Shown in pieces: positions 12,614-48,317 of a stretch of DNA of 64,000 nt. The stretch is from Amoebidium appalachense. Its lineage: Eukaryota > Ichthyosporea. The position numbers were made by a program, and so were the translations under genes. Location: assembly GCA_963693365.1 (NCBI GenBank), contig CAVNZM010000008.1:9858001-9922000 (forward strand), in the 5' to 3' direction. The stretch's first letter is position 1. Each line of letters opens with the position of its first letter. The notes below the pieces were generated by a model that was not told the DNA's origin, did no database searches, and was given only the letters and a program-made list of their open reading frames with translations.

Positions 12614-14445
12614 TACACCACCAACACGCTCACACTCACCATCTTCTCCCACAGATCGAAGATGAAGACCTAGCCCGCGTGGTGATCGTCACACAGACAC
12701 CTCCGCACGTGCGGAAGAACGAAGGGCAGGACCGCACGGGGAATTTCGTGACCAAACGCATGCAGACGGCGGAATGGGCTGAGGTGATCAACATGGGTCT
12801 GTACTACTATGAGCAGGACCTGCACACTCGCAGTGAGGTACGTCCATTGTCCTGGGGTTAATGTGGTAGTTTTATATTCTATTTTTATTCTTTTTATGTT
12901 TTTTATGGTTTTTTTTGGGAGAGGGGAGGGGGGAGGGGGGGGGAGAGGAAGATGAGGAAATGGGGGAAAACATCGAAGGGGACGGGGTTACCGCTTTGAA
13001 TAGGACGTGTAACACTGCTGCGGAGTACATGGGTTTAGGGTGTGTGTGTGTGTGCGTGTTTGCGTGCCTGTGTGTGTGTTTGTGCGTGTTTGTGCGATAT
13101 GAGAGAGTAAGAAGGCACACATGAAACGACCAGATGCAAGTCGTGCCCTGCCTATGTATCTGCTGCTGACCATGTGCACGTGCAGGCTGGCCCCTCAGGC
13201 ACTAAGGTGGAGGTGGTGGGTGCCAGTGTGCCCCCAGCAGATTCCTCCCTGCCCGTCCCCGGTGCAGGTTCTCCTACAAAGGTAGCACCCCCCCCCCCCC
13301 TCCCCCCTCCCACCTACCCCCTCCTCTGCCCTTCTCCCTAGGTTTACGGACTGTTTGCCTAAGTTGGCAAGGTGTACTTCGATTCATTTGGAGGCTCTCC
13401 CCCCTCCCCCACTCGTCCCCTCCTCCCCCCCCCCCCCCCCCCATCCCCGCCCCCTCCTCCCCTCCCACCGCCTGCCTGCCCACGGCTTGCTTGTCAACTT
13501 CTTCGGGTTGCAATAGACGGGCTCATGGGTGCATGCTTGTGAAACCTTACTTCTCGCTTTAGCAGTGTTTTGCCCCCGTTCTTCTCGAGATTTTGTGTAT
13601 TATGTGGCCTTTGCATATTGATTCATTTTTTCTTGTTCTAATGATTACGTTCAGCCGTGTATCATAATTGACTCCACCTCCACCTCCCCCTCCCCCCCCC
13701 TCCCCCCCCCCCCCCCCCCCCCCCGGCCTTCCTTCCCCCATCTCACCTAAACACTCATTTCGCCCATCTATCAACACTCTCCCCCCACCTCTCGCTCCCC
13801 CATTCCCCCCCCCCTCCCCCCCACGCCCCGCCCCCCACCCCACCCCACTCCCCCCATCCCCCCCCCCCCCCCCCCCCCCCCCCCCACCCACACACACACA
13901 CACACACACACATCTCAGACACCAAGAACACCCAAAACCCCCAAGCCCACCTCTGCACCTCGTTTCTACCCCGTGAGTGAGAAACAGCCGCGTGAGGGGC
14001 ACAAGAACAAAGGACACAAGAGCAAATACTCTGACCGACCCCCGGTTGAGTCACACGTTGGGTGGATGATGGCCCCTGCACCCTACCCGGGCGCACAGCA
14101 GGTGCCGTCGTCTCTCCCTGACTCGGCTATGTATCGCACAAGAAAGATTTCAATGAGTCATTCTGCTGAAGGGTATGTTCCCATCCCCTTCCCCCTGCAC
14201 ACTCACCCCCGCGCTTCGTACTCCATGACGCATTTTGACACCAGCCAATCCGAGGATGAGCTTTGCTTATTATGTATGTTCCTTATGTATGGTTTGCACT
14301 TGCATTGTGTTGTCCGTTGTGAATGTGTGCTTCGTACTCTGTGACGCATCCCCCCCCCCCCCCTCCCCCCCCCGGGGGGTTTCCCCCCTCCACGCATTTG
14401 CATTTCTTACCTGCTGAGTGTTTTTGCTTGTTACTGTGTACATAT

Positions 14446-14477
<32 letters not shown>

Positions 14478-14911
14478 AGCTTTTGGTTTTACCCTTCATG
14501 CTTTCAGTTGATAGCGTGCACCGCCACTCACACCATTTACCTAATCTCTGTGCAGGGGCCAGCCGTTTGGTTCTTTCCAGCATCCCTCCCACCGCCTGCT
14601 GGAGGGCAACGGCTTTGTCAAGGACCAATACTTCTCCTTCCGCAACAGATGCTTGAAACGTAATCCCTCCCCCCCCCCCCCTCCCCCCCCCTGCCCCACT
14701 CCTCTTCTTATGCATACTCTGTGTGTGGTGTGCACTCTGCATTATGCTGTCCGGTATGAATGTGTAGTTTGTACTCTAAAACGCATTTACCCCCCCCCCC
14801 CCCCCCTCCCCCCCCTCCCCCCTCCCCCCTCTCCTCCCCCCCCCCCCCCCTCCCCCCCTCTCCCCCCTCCCCCCCCCCCCCCCCCCCCCCAAAACCCAAC
14901 CTTCCGACAAC

Positions 14912-14948
<37 letters not shown>

Positions 14949-15532
14949 AGCCCGCACACCGCACACATGCACACACACACACACACACACAGCCTCTCTT
15001 CCCTCGGCCCCCTTCTGCCTCTCACGTTCTCTCTCTCTCCCTTTCTCTCTGCTTTTTTTCCTTCCTATCCGTCTTTTTTTCTTGCACTCCCTCTCCCTCG
15101 TCCTGTCCCCTTTGCTTTCCCTCCCCCCTCCTCGCCCTTACGCCCCCTTTCTCATTCTTCTTCGTCCTCTCGCTCTCTTCACCCCCCCCCCCCCCCCCCC
15201 CCCCCCACACACACACACAAACAAAAACACACATCCCCCACCCCTCCTTCCTCCTTCTCCCCTATCTCCCCTTCCCTCTCCTGTGTTGCTCTCCCGCTCC
15301 CCCTTCCCCCCCCCACCACCCCCCCCTGCCCTCACTTTTTCATCAACATTGGATATGCAGTTTATTTGTAATTTATTATGGGTTGTTGTTTTCTGTGACG
15401 GAAAGGTTGATGGGGCTAGTTTGTTTACGGCAGCCAAGCCGTGCTGTGTTGGTATGAATTGCATGACAGGCCTAACGATTCAATTCACCATGCAGAGAGA
15501 AAGCAGATGGGTGTCGGTCAGTCTCAGGTTAG

Positions 15533-15577
<45 letters not shown>

Positions 15578-16648
15578 CGCACCGCCCCCGCACTGCCCCG
15601 GCCGGCCCCGGGGCCACACGCACGCATGCACGCAACACACACACACACACACACACACCCTCACACCAACCACAAAACAACCTTCGTTTTCACACACACT
15701 CACGCGCACGCTCGTATGCATGCGCACACTCACAGAAAAAAGAGAAAGGAAGAAAGGGAAACGGACGTGCAACAGATGCACGGCACACAAACACACACAT
15801 GAACACACGGATTTTTTTTTCCGCGTTGTATTATATGTACAGGAGGCTCTTTGTCCCATTTGCTGTTCCTTCCACTCACCATTCCACCTATACATGTTAC
15901 CACATAGGACACGAGCACGCTGGTTCAAGTCACTCACCTTTCATGCATGGGCATGTGTAGGAGATGAACACGCTGTTCCAAATTTTCCACGTCTGGGTGT
16001 AGGTAGGATACGAGGGCACGGTGTTCCAATTCACTCACTTTTCCACCGCTCGGTGTATGTAGGAGATGAACACGCTGTTCCGGTTTTGGTCGTTCTTCCT
16101 GCGGGACCAGTTCAACCGCAAGATGTACGATGAGTTCAGGCAGCTGGCCAGGGAGGATGCAGCCCACGGTTACAGGTATGTGCACGTGCACAGAACTATG
16201 TGCACGTGTAAAACATGTACTCACATAAGATATGCACACATATATTCACATGCATACATTGCAGACATACAGATCCATTTAAAATGTATAAAACAAAATT
16301 GCATACATCAGGCATATGCACACACATGCCACACATACAATACACATGCAGACACAGGCACTCACACAGGCACACGTAAACTTAACACACACGCAATGCA
16401 CATGCATGCACACACATGCACTCACAATACTTTTGCACACATGCACACACACACACAGACGTGACCGTTAGGTTGTGCACGCGCAACACCATAAGGCTCA
16501 TGCAGGCACAAGAATTGTAGCAAGAAGATGAGTTTGCAGGAGCACAACAAAAGCAGAGTCATTTGCCTGGGCTCACCTCCCCTGCAAGCAGCATGCTCGT
16601 GAATGTATCATGGACTTACACACACACATACACAGACGCGCGCGCACA

Positions 16649-16683
<35 letters not shown>

Positions 16684-16772
16684 GTACGCTCACACAAGGG
16701 TACATACGTGTCACTCGACTCATGCAGTGGGACAAGTGGGGGGGGATGGGGGGATGGGGGGACTAGGGGATG

Positions 16773-16810
<38 letters not shown>

Positions 16811-17073
16811 CTACCCTGTTTTCTAAGTTCTGTTTGGTGTGGTGTTTGCAGATACGGGTTGGAGTGTCTGTTCCGGTTCTACAGCTACGGCCTGGAGAAG
16901 AAGTTCCGTCCCTTCATCTTCAACGACTTTATGAAGGAGACACTGGAGGACTATTCCAACAGTACGCTACTATCCTCCCCCCCCCCCCCCCCCCCCCCCA
17001 ACCCCCCAGCAAAATTTGTATTGTGTTGTCCCTTATGATTGTGTACTTCGTCGTATTTTGCAACGCGCTCTAC

Positions 17074-17108
<35 letters not shown>

Positions 17109-17882
17109 CTCTCCCCTCTGCTACTTGTCTTCCTTCTCCCAGAGGTTTCAGTGACACGAGTTTTACACACACGTTTGCACCTACGCGCACGACACACACA
17201 CACCCACACGCACATTGAGAGACACATGTGTACACCCGCGCTCACACGCACATGCACGCGCACACTCGAAAAAAAAGAAAAAACACGTAGGGCAAGAGGG
17301 GGAGGGGGGAGGGGGGTTAAGACGGTAAGGATGTCTTTTTTCCTCTCTCTTTTTCCCAGCTTAGAGGGCTTTAAATTTTGCTTAATCCAAGTACGTAAAT
17401 CCGATTGCATGCCGTGTGTGTCTGCCTCTGCCTAACATTTGCACGTGCGCACAGGCCAGCTTTACGGGCTGGAGAAGTTCTGGGCCTTCCTCAAGTACCG
17501 CAAGGACCACACCTCCCTCACCATCCTCCCGGAGCTGCAGGTCTATATCCCCCCCCCCCCTTCCCGGGGGAGAACGGGGTCTATGATGCACATTCATTTG
17601 TATTTTTCAACCTTTTTGCATTGTGTTGATGTCATGATCGTGTACATCGTACATCTATAACCCCCCCCCCCCCCCCCCCCCCCCCCCTCCCGCCCGCCCA
17701 TGAGGGTGATATGTTGTTCTCTTTCCATCCGTAAATTACATTAATAAATGGTCTCCCCCCCCCCCCCCCCCCCCCCCCCTCCCCCCCCTCCCCCCCCCCC
17801 CCCCCCCCGGGCCCTTACATCCCACCTCTCCCTCTGGTGGCCACCACCAAACTCCCTATCCTTTATGTATCCCCCCCCCCCC

Positions 17883-17913
<31 letters not shown>

Positions 17914-19067
17914 ACACACACCCCACCCCACCCCACTCCTTTCCCCCCGTTTTTTGTTTTGTCTTTTGATCTCTCCACCTCCATACAAGAAACTTTGAAT
18001 GGAACCTTGTTAACCTGTTCAAGCCGGCACTAAGTGTTTTGTCCACGTGGCGGACACAACCGAAACAAGTCCAGCGCAGCTCAAAATCAATAGAAAAAGC
18101 CCAAATAAATTGTATAGGCCGACAGGTATATGTCTTACATACATACCTTTCTAAGTGGGTTTTGCAATAATATCATTATTTCATATACTTTTACTATGTG
18201 CTTCTGTAGCGACTTCAGACATTTTGGGAACGTTTTTGAAGATGATATCGATGTGACTGAGCCGAGCCAATCGGCTTTGGTCATTGATTCAATTTGCCTT
18301 TTTATCCAATCGGACATCTGCATTGACGGGGTTCGAAAATCAAGCTGTCAAGCAGCTTTTTGACAGCCAAGTGATAGTTACGCCATATACAAGGTACAAA
18401 ATACTGAAGTAAAGTTATTTTTTTTTTTTTGCAAAACGCAACGAAAAGATGTTAATTTATCTTTCCTGCAACTTTATCTTGCTGGTTCTTATCAGTTTCA
18501 TGCTCAAATCAGACCGCAAACGCCGCGGTTTCCAAAACCCATGTCGATCTGGTGAAGTTGCCGGTATGAACAGGTTAAGCAACACATGCATGCGCCAGCA
18601 CACATTGACATCTGTGTTCAATCTCCACAGGAGGTGTTGTCGCACTTCAAGACTCTTGAGGACTTCCGCCCCAAGACTACCCAGAGTGTGGTAAGGACAT
18701 TTTTGCACGTCTAGGCCCAGCAATGTTATCGGTTTCCGGTTATTATTTTCCGGTATATTTCTGCTTTAGACTCCTCGTTTTTATCATTTTTGGGGTTTAT
18801 ATAGAGATATGAGCCAACAACCTGTCTTGAGATATGCCTAGTTCCCTTTTTGCGGCGAAGAATCTGTCTTTCCCCGGACGATGGGAATGTGTGGCCAGGG
18901 GGGGGAAAGTCTTAAGAAGGGGGATGAATGGGTGGGTGGGGGTGGGGGGGGAGGGATCCGAATTTGTGGGGGTTTTACATTATTGTACACTCTCTTGGAC
19001 CGAGATTTATTGAGGTGCAACATGTGGCTCTAGCTAAGAGCGGGGGAGTGGAGGGGTAGTTGGCGGG

Positions 19068-19105
<38 letters not shown>

Positions 19106-19656
19106 TTCTGGCGGTGTCTCGGTGCGCGAGTGTGGACCTTATAGTAGTATTCATATCTGATTCGTGTTCTGACCTTGGCATAAGTTTAACCCCTTTGTAC
19201 ATGCATTTACCTTTTTTACGATTATGACCTTGGCATAGGTATATACCCCTTGTTCATGCACTCAACTTTTTTGTTTTTCGATCACAGAGACAGCAACACC
19301 GTCAGATAGAAGAGGGATCACGTGAAAAAAAAGCCTCTGGTCAGGCTGCTGCCGCAGCTGCAGTAACCGCCCATGCGCCCAAACCAGAACGAAAACTATC
19401 TGCACAGGCCCCAGCGTTTGTCCCCGTATCGATGATGGCTACAAACGTGCAAATGCCTGCAGCAGAGGAGAAGGAAGCAAAGGGTGATGTGGTGGGAGAG
19501 GGAGAGACTAGGAGTGGTGAGGGGGAGAAGGAAACGAAGGCGGGTGTTGGCCCAGGGGTTGGTGAGGACTTGCCAAAGAAGGAAGGGACGGGGGAGGATG
19601 ATAAGAAGAGTGGCGTGGAGGGAGGGGAGGAGAAACAAACTGAGAACACCAAATAG
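4252..19656 (+). CDS. LARP1: La-related protein 1 (LARP1), 21 exons
   Basis: Cytoplasmic RNA-binding regulator; family members bind TOP-mRNA caps and poly(A) and control translation and stability. Exons: 4252-4330, 5097-5176, 6075-6231, 6559-6613, 7450-7532, 8227-8368, 8804-8858, 9264-9353, 10563-10652, 11175-11461, 11841-12009, 12655-12837, 13186-13281, 13919-14172, 14556-14659, 15496-15527, 16063-16175, 16852-16961, 17455-17540, 18631-18690, 19288-19656. All boundaries are GT-AG and phases agree, giving 897 residues without frameshift. Order: Ala/Pro-rich start; Gly/Arg/Asp-rich RGG-like region (about 54-150); La motif (about 190-277); charged linker ending WTEVRKRKR; acidic [16 protein letters not shown] and DRTGNF block (430-490); ESHVGW; DM15 repeats (about 607-775); PAM2-like motif (812-821). 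The start is the first ATG in good context (CACAATGG). Noncoding exons are not resolved. Confidence 0.93.
5235..5319 (+). mobile_element. Poly-C-tailed element, 3' fragment (LARP1 intron 2)
   Basis: Matches the 3' half: ATTGTGTTGTGTCCGTATGA, then CACTTCGTACTCTATAATGC and a C12 tail. Confidence 0.65.
9430..9529 (+). mobile_element. Poly-C-tailed element, 3' fragment (LARP1 intron 8)
   Basis: GTGTACTTTGTACTCTGTAG then CGCATTCTA and C36 (9494-9529). A second partial stretch (CTCATGATGCATACTCCTTG) follows at about 9575. Confidence 0.65.
10183..10257 (+). mobile_element. Poly-C-tailed element, diverged 3' fragment (LARP1 intron 8)
   Basis: AATGCACTTCGTGCTCGCCA, ACACATTCT and a C run; the C run is followed here by an A run of about 25. 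Confidence 0.5.
14262..14363 (+). mobile_element. Poly-C-tailed element, 3' fragment (LARP1 intron 14)
   Basis: GCTTTGCTTATTATGTATG, TGTTGTCCGTTGTGAATGTG, CTTCGTACTCTGTGACGCAT and a C tail. A smaller CTTCGTACTCCATGACGCAT piece sits just upstream at about 14213. Confidence 0.7.
14697..14806 (+). mobile_element. Poly-C-tailed element, 3' fragment (LARP1 intron 15)
   Basis: CTTATGCATACTCTGTGTGT, GTCCGGTATGAATGTGTAGT, TTGTACTCTAAAACGCATTT and C17. Confidence 0.7.
15905..16080 (+). repeat. Tandem copies of the intron 16/exon 17 junction (decoy acceptors)
   Basis: Four units start near 15905, 15959, 16013 and 16060. Each begins TAGGA and carries a version of the first 19 nt of exon 17. The 15959 unit repeats GGAGATGAACACGCTGTTCC exactly. 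Using its acceptor would read [13 protein letters not shown] and then stop. The last unit is the real junction. Confidence 0.8.
17010..17107 (+). mobile_element. Poly-C-tailed element, 3' fragment (LARP1 intron 18)
   Basis: TTGTGTTGTCCCTTATGATT, GTGTACTTCGTCGTATTTTG, CAACGCGCTCTACA and a C tail of about 33. Confidence 0.65.
17579..17687 (+). mobile_element. Poly-C-tailed element, 3' fragment (LARP1 intron 19)
   Basis: CTATGATGCACATTCATTTG, GCATTGTGTTGATGTCATGA, TCGTGTACATCGTACATCTA and C27 (17661-17687). Confidence 0.6.
18014..18574. mobile_element. piggyBac-like MITE in LARP1 intron 19
   Basis: A 561-bp non-autonomous element is flanked by TTAA on both sides (18010-18013 and 18575-18578). 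The left end reads CCTGTTCAAGCCGGCA, and the right end, reverse-complemented, reads CCTGTTCATACCGGCA: 14 of 16 identical. TTAA target sites plus CC-starting inverted repeats are the piggyBac signature. No transposase is encoded. The interior is less GC-rich than its surroundings and has no C/G runs. Confidence 0.75.
19171..19287 (+). repeat. 55-bp duplication at the intron 20 acceptor of LARP1
   Basis: GACCTTGGCATA begins at 19171 and again at 19226, each followed by a similar CCCCTT, CATGCA and ACTTTTTT stretch. The second copy supplies the polypyrimidine tract and the ATCACAG acceptor of the last exon. Confidence 0.7.
19396..19425 (+). other. PAM2-like motif near the LARP1 C-terminus
   Basis: Residues 812-821 read [10 protein letters not shown], fitting the PAM2 core pattern (Leu, then Ala four residues on, then Phe and Pro) that docks on the MLLE domain of poly(A)-binding protein. 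It follows a poly-Ala stretch and precedes a Glu/Lys/Gly-rich tail. Binding is inferred from the motif only. Confidence 0.55.
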
Positions 19657-20600
19657 TAGGTTGGTGCTTGGCTCGTGGGTCGGTGTGCAGAATTGCTAGC
19701 ATGTTTTTGTTTTTTGCGTGTTGTTGTTTTTGATGCGGGGTTTGCACTACGGATAGGTGAATTTGTGGGGACCTGGGGAGTGCATGGAGGGATACAAATG
19801 AGGGGAGTGAGCACTTGAGAAGAATATTGAGAAAATGGGAATGTGTTTGCTAAATGTTCCTTTACTGATTATTGATGAGATTATGGGTCAAGCAAGCGGG
19901 AAAAAAATTATAAAAAAATACGAATGGCATAAATGTACTCAAAAAGGTTTGGTGGTAAGGGAGGACCAAGCAGTATGTGTAGAAGCAAATCGTGGTTGGG
20001 ATACCTCTGATTGATGGTTTTGGTCTGGGGAAGGTACCCGTGTTACTTTCGCAGATATTTCAGGCAAAACGCTTTGAATTCCTTGTACAACCCCTGGGTA
20101 GGTTGTGGCAAAGTCTCGGGGTATTGGACGGCTACACCGGTCCGATGGTTTTTCATCAGGGATCAGTTTTCAGGCTTATTAGGCATGATCGATGCATGAT
20201 GGCCTGTTCAGGTTCATTCAAGCGCCGCTTTTTGTCTTTATCTTTCTAATTATCTTTCTCTCTCTCTCTTTTTTTTTTTTTTTTTTTTTTTGTCGCGCGA
20301 AAAAATGGAGGCACGAAGCTTAGACATTGTGTCGATATTCCTATTGCTTGGTGGCGGATAGTGAGTCCGGATATGCATGTACACTAAATCTAGTTGTTTG
20401 AGAGATGAATAAACAAACAAACAAAAAAAGGGGGGGGGAGGGAAGGGGGGGGTTCCAGCTTGTGTCAACCTCTTTTTATCACGGAGGGCGCAGATGTGCA
20501 CGTGGCCATGTGCCTACAGCAGCTGGTCGTCACCACCTTTATCAGGAAGACGTGCTTCCCCCTCGGGCCCGCCCCCGCCTCCCCTCACCCCCCCCCCCCC
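19657..20600. other. LARP1 3' flank, no gene seen
   Basis: The stretch follows the LARP1 stop and probably includes the 3' UTR. AATAAA occurs at about 20407, inside AATAAACAAACAAACAAA. A long T run (about 20271-20291) and a CT-rich stretch precede it. No frame resembles a protein. Confidence 0.4.
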
Positions 20601-20976
20601 CGGGCATGGTTGCTCTGTGTCGTGCATCTGTAAGCACATCCGCATTTTTCGCTGCACTGCTTTAGTTTGCACACACATCTTCACCGTTTTGCTCACCTTG
20701 CTTGCATAAGCAACCCTGCTCGTCTTTGATCAAGACGGGTTGACCTGCCCAAGTTCAGTTGATGCTGCTGTCTGAGTTGGAGCGTCGTATATACGCGGGC
20801 TAAGGGGTCGAAACTCAGACGCAATTGATGACTTGGGTCCTCCCTGAGGATGGGCTCTGCTTGTGACGCATACTGTGCACATGGCTGATGTTGCATACTT
20901 GAATGTTTGCCTTTGCATGTGTCCTGCACCATGCTTCTCGTCGTGTATGCGTACTTCGTACCGTGTTCCGCATTCA

Positions 20977-21011
<35 letters not shown>
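20601..21011 (+). mobile_element. Poly-C-tailed dispersed element, full-length copy 1
   Basis: A 378-bp body (20601-20978) is followed by C33 (20979-21011). The body is about 97% identical by eye to the inverted copy at 50414-50804, with the same start (CGGGCATGGTTGCTCTGTGT) and the same end (CGCATTCAAAC) before the C tail. Shorter copies of the 3' half occur in many introns. It resembles a SINE in length and 3'-end sharing, but the tail is C instead of A. No RNA polymerase III box could be assigned confidently. Confidence 0.7.
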
Positions 21012-21019
21012 ACCCACAA

Positions 21020-21032
21020 AAAAAAAAAGAAA

Positions 21033-21063
<31 letters not shown>

Positions 21064-21116
21064 CACACACCGACACACACACACACCGGGCCACCTGCAC
21101 AAGTGAATCAAACTCA

Positions 21117-21149
<33 letters not shown>

Positions 21150-21440
21150 CCCCCCCCCTCCCCCCCCTCCCCCCCCACAAAAACAAAAAGAAAGAACACA
21201 CCGTGACACACACACACACGCACACACAGACACACACACCGGGCCACCTGCACAAGTGGATCAAACTCAGCCACCCCCCCCCCCCCCCCCCCCCCCCTCC
21301 CCTTCCCCCCTTCCCCCCACAAAAATTGCAAAAAGAAAGAACACACCGTGACACACACACACACACACACACCGACACACACACACCGGGCCACCTGCAC
21401 AAGTGGATCAAACTCCCCCCCCCCCCCCCCCCCCCCCCCG
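21020..21440 (+). repeat. Triplicated unit of about 150 bp (C-run, A-rich, CA-repeat)
   Basis: CCGGGCCACCTGCACAAGTG occurs at 21086, 21239 and 21386 (spacings 153 and 147 bp; the third ends near the last C run). Each copy is followed by ATCAAACTC, a long C run, an A-rich linker and a CA/GACACAC tract. This is a tandem array grown on the poly-C tail of the element just upstream. Confidence 0.85.
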
Positions 21441-21575
21441 GGCCATACAACGGTTTGAACCATAGGCCATATGTATGAGCATCTTGCGGCCATGGTAACA
21501 GTCACATATATTGACGGAGTCCCCGGGCTCAGCTTACTGCCGGATCCATGTTCCTTCCAACCACTGCAGTACTAG

Positions 21576-21926
21576 GTACTGTTAGTACGAGCATGCATGC
21601 ATGGCCAAGCTTGGCACAGAGTGCAGCTACGTCTCTCACTCACAGAGCTCTCACTCGAGCTCAGTCAGAAGCGCACGAGAAAGGTAGCCCTACGTATACT
21701 ATCACCCTTTCAGAAAAATATTCAGCTTAATCTACACGTGTACACCGCCCACACCCCGAGCACAAGTACACGTAGGGCTACCGTAGCTCAGCAGGCAATA
21801 AGTAAAATTTAACGTAACTTTAAATGCATGCTACGTGCAACCACGCAGAAGTCTCGGCTGCGGCTGGTTCCGCTAAACCGAATCAATTTGATAACCAATC
21901 CGCCCGCGCCCCATCCCCTCCATTCC

Positions 21927-21963
<37 letters not shown>
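21576..21963 (+). repeat. Duplicated block, copy A
   Basis: It starts GTACTGTTAGTACGAGCATG and ends in a C run of about 36. It shares with copy B the GGCCAAGCTTGGCACAGAGT palindrome region, the ATTCAGCTTAAT stretch and the GCGCCCCATCCCCTCC end, and has two extra segments (about 21617-21690 and about 21770-21810). Confidence 0.8.
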
Positions 21964-21964
<1 letters not shown>

Positions 21965-22224
21965 TACTGTTAGTACGAGCATGCATGCATGGCCAAGCTT
22001 GGCACAGAGTGCTACGTAAACTATCACCCTTTCAGAAAAATATTCAGCTTAATTTACACGTGTACACCGCCCACACCCCGGGCACAAGTACACGTAACTT
22101 TAAATGCATGCTACGTGCAACCACGCAGAAGTCTCGGCTGCGGCTGGTTCCGCTAAACCGAATCACTTTGATAACCAGCCCGCCCGCGCCCCATCCCCTC
22201 CTTTCCTCCCCCCCCCCCCCCCCC
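21964..22224 (+). repeat. Duplicated block, copy B (shorter)
   Basis: Directly abuts copy A and starts with the same GTACTGTTAGTACGAGCATG. Two internal segments of copy A are absent. It also ends in a poly-C tract, followed by further C runs and a long (CA)n at about 22322-22401. Confidence 0.8.
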
Positions 22225-22323
22225 TCCTTCTCAAGGGGCCCCACTCCCCCCCCCCCCCCCCCCCCCCCCACACACACACACGCACACATACCACCACCAC
22301 CACCACTACCCCCCCCCGCCCCT

Positions 22324-22406
<83 letters not shown>

Positions 22407-22433
22407 CACACAACCACACACACACACACACAA

Positions 22434-23210
22434 GGTGCACCAAGCCTTAAAGCTTTCTGAAAGTCACATTCAGAAAAGCCTGAAACCTGAATACATTGAT
22501 TCAGAGACTGGACGTCGACTGTTGTAGGCTGGTAAGTCTGTTTTTGGTGACGTCAGTTATATCCGTGTCCTGCCCAAATTGAAAAAAAACATTTCAAAGA
22601 GGTTACGTTTTTGGTGTGGAACGGTGCTGCGCTTGCATCCAATCAAATGCTCCAGCAGCATTGGGACGCACAACTGCCAAATATGGAAGGTAAGTGCACC
22701 CAATCAGCGCAAGCTCTACTTTTGAGCGCGGTCCGCTGCAAAACAGCAACATCCCAGGCGCGTGGGCGAAGGCTTGTTCGAACTTCGAAAGGGAAAACAT
22801 GAGCCGGATGAAGGCGGCTCTGAGTAATAACAGCTGCACGTTACAGAGGGAAAAGAAAAAACATAAAGGGAAAATAATATTCAGCGTGAGAGGGAGTTGT
22901 TAGATCTCTTGTGAGTGGATCTGCATATTGTTAGGGCAACAGGGCTCAAGTGATCTGAAGAAGGAATCTGGTGGCTGGAGCTAGCATAAGGGCCCGTTTT
23001 TTTCTTGCGAGAATTCGTGTTGGACCGCTTTTCAAATACACAATTTGATGGATAGCGAGATAAGGCACATTTTTGGTCGGTTAGTTGTTCATGGGGCCTT
23101 TCCAAACGGTCATGGTTGACCTGGAGGACGAGTAACAGCCGGAAGGGGTGAAGGGAACGTGAAACAGAACCCACAAGTCTTCACAGGGGTGGCTCCCCCA
23201 GGCATTCAAA
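22434..23210 (+). promoter_or_regulatory. Upstream region of the formin gene
   Basis: Free of C/G runs, unlike its surroundings. It has a palindromic TGACGTCA at 22548-22555 and CCAAT boxes near 22627 and 22700. GGAAGGTAAGTG near 22686 could be a 5' UTR splice donor. These resemble the site content upstream of LARP1. The transcription start is not determined. Confidence 0.35.

Positions 23211-48317
<25,107 letters not shown>

Larger units (their letters stand above)
14556..18690 (+). other. LARP1 DM15 repeat exons 15-20
   Basis: Exons 15-20 encode the helix-turn-helix DM15 tandem repeats that bind the cap and first base of TOP mRNAs in studied LARP1 proteins. Visible blocks are [35 protein letters not shown] (16063), [19 protein letters not shown] (16852) and [15 protein letters not shown] (17455), then [14 protein letters not shown] (18631). 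The regular [21 protein letters not shown] and FWAFLKY repeats correspond to DM15 A, B and C. Confidence 0.9.

Noticed and set aside
14653-15960. 435-codon Pro/His-rich frame on the plus strand
   Set aside because: It runs out of LARP1 exon 15 into intron 15, through exon 16 in a wrong frame, and consists of C runs and CA repeats.
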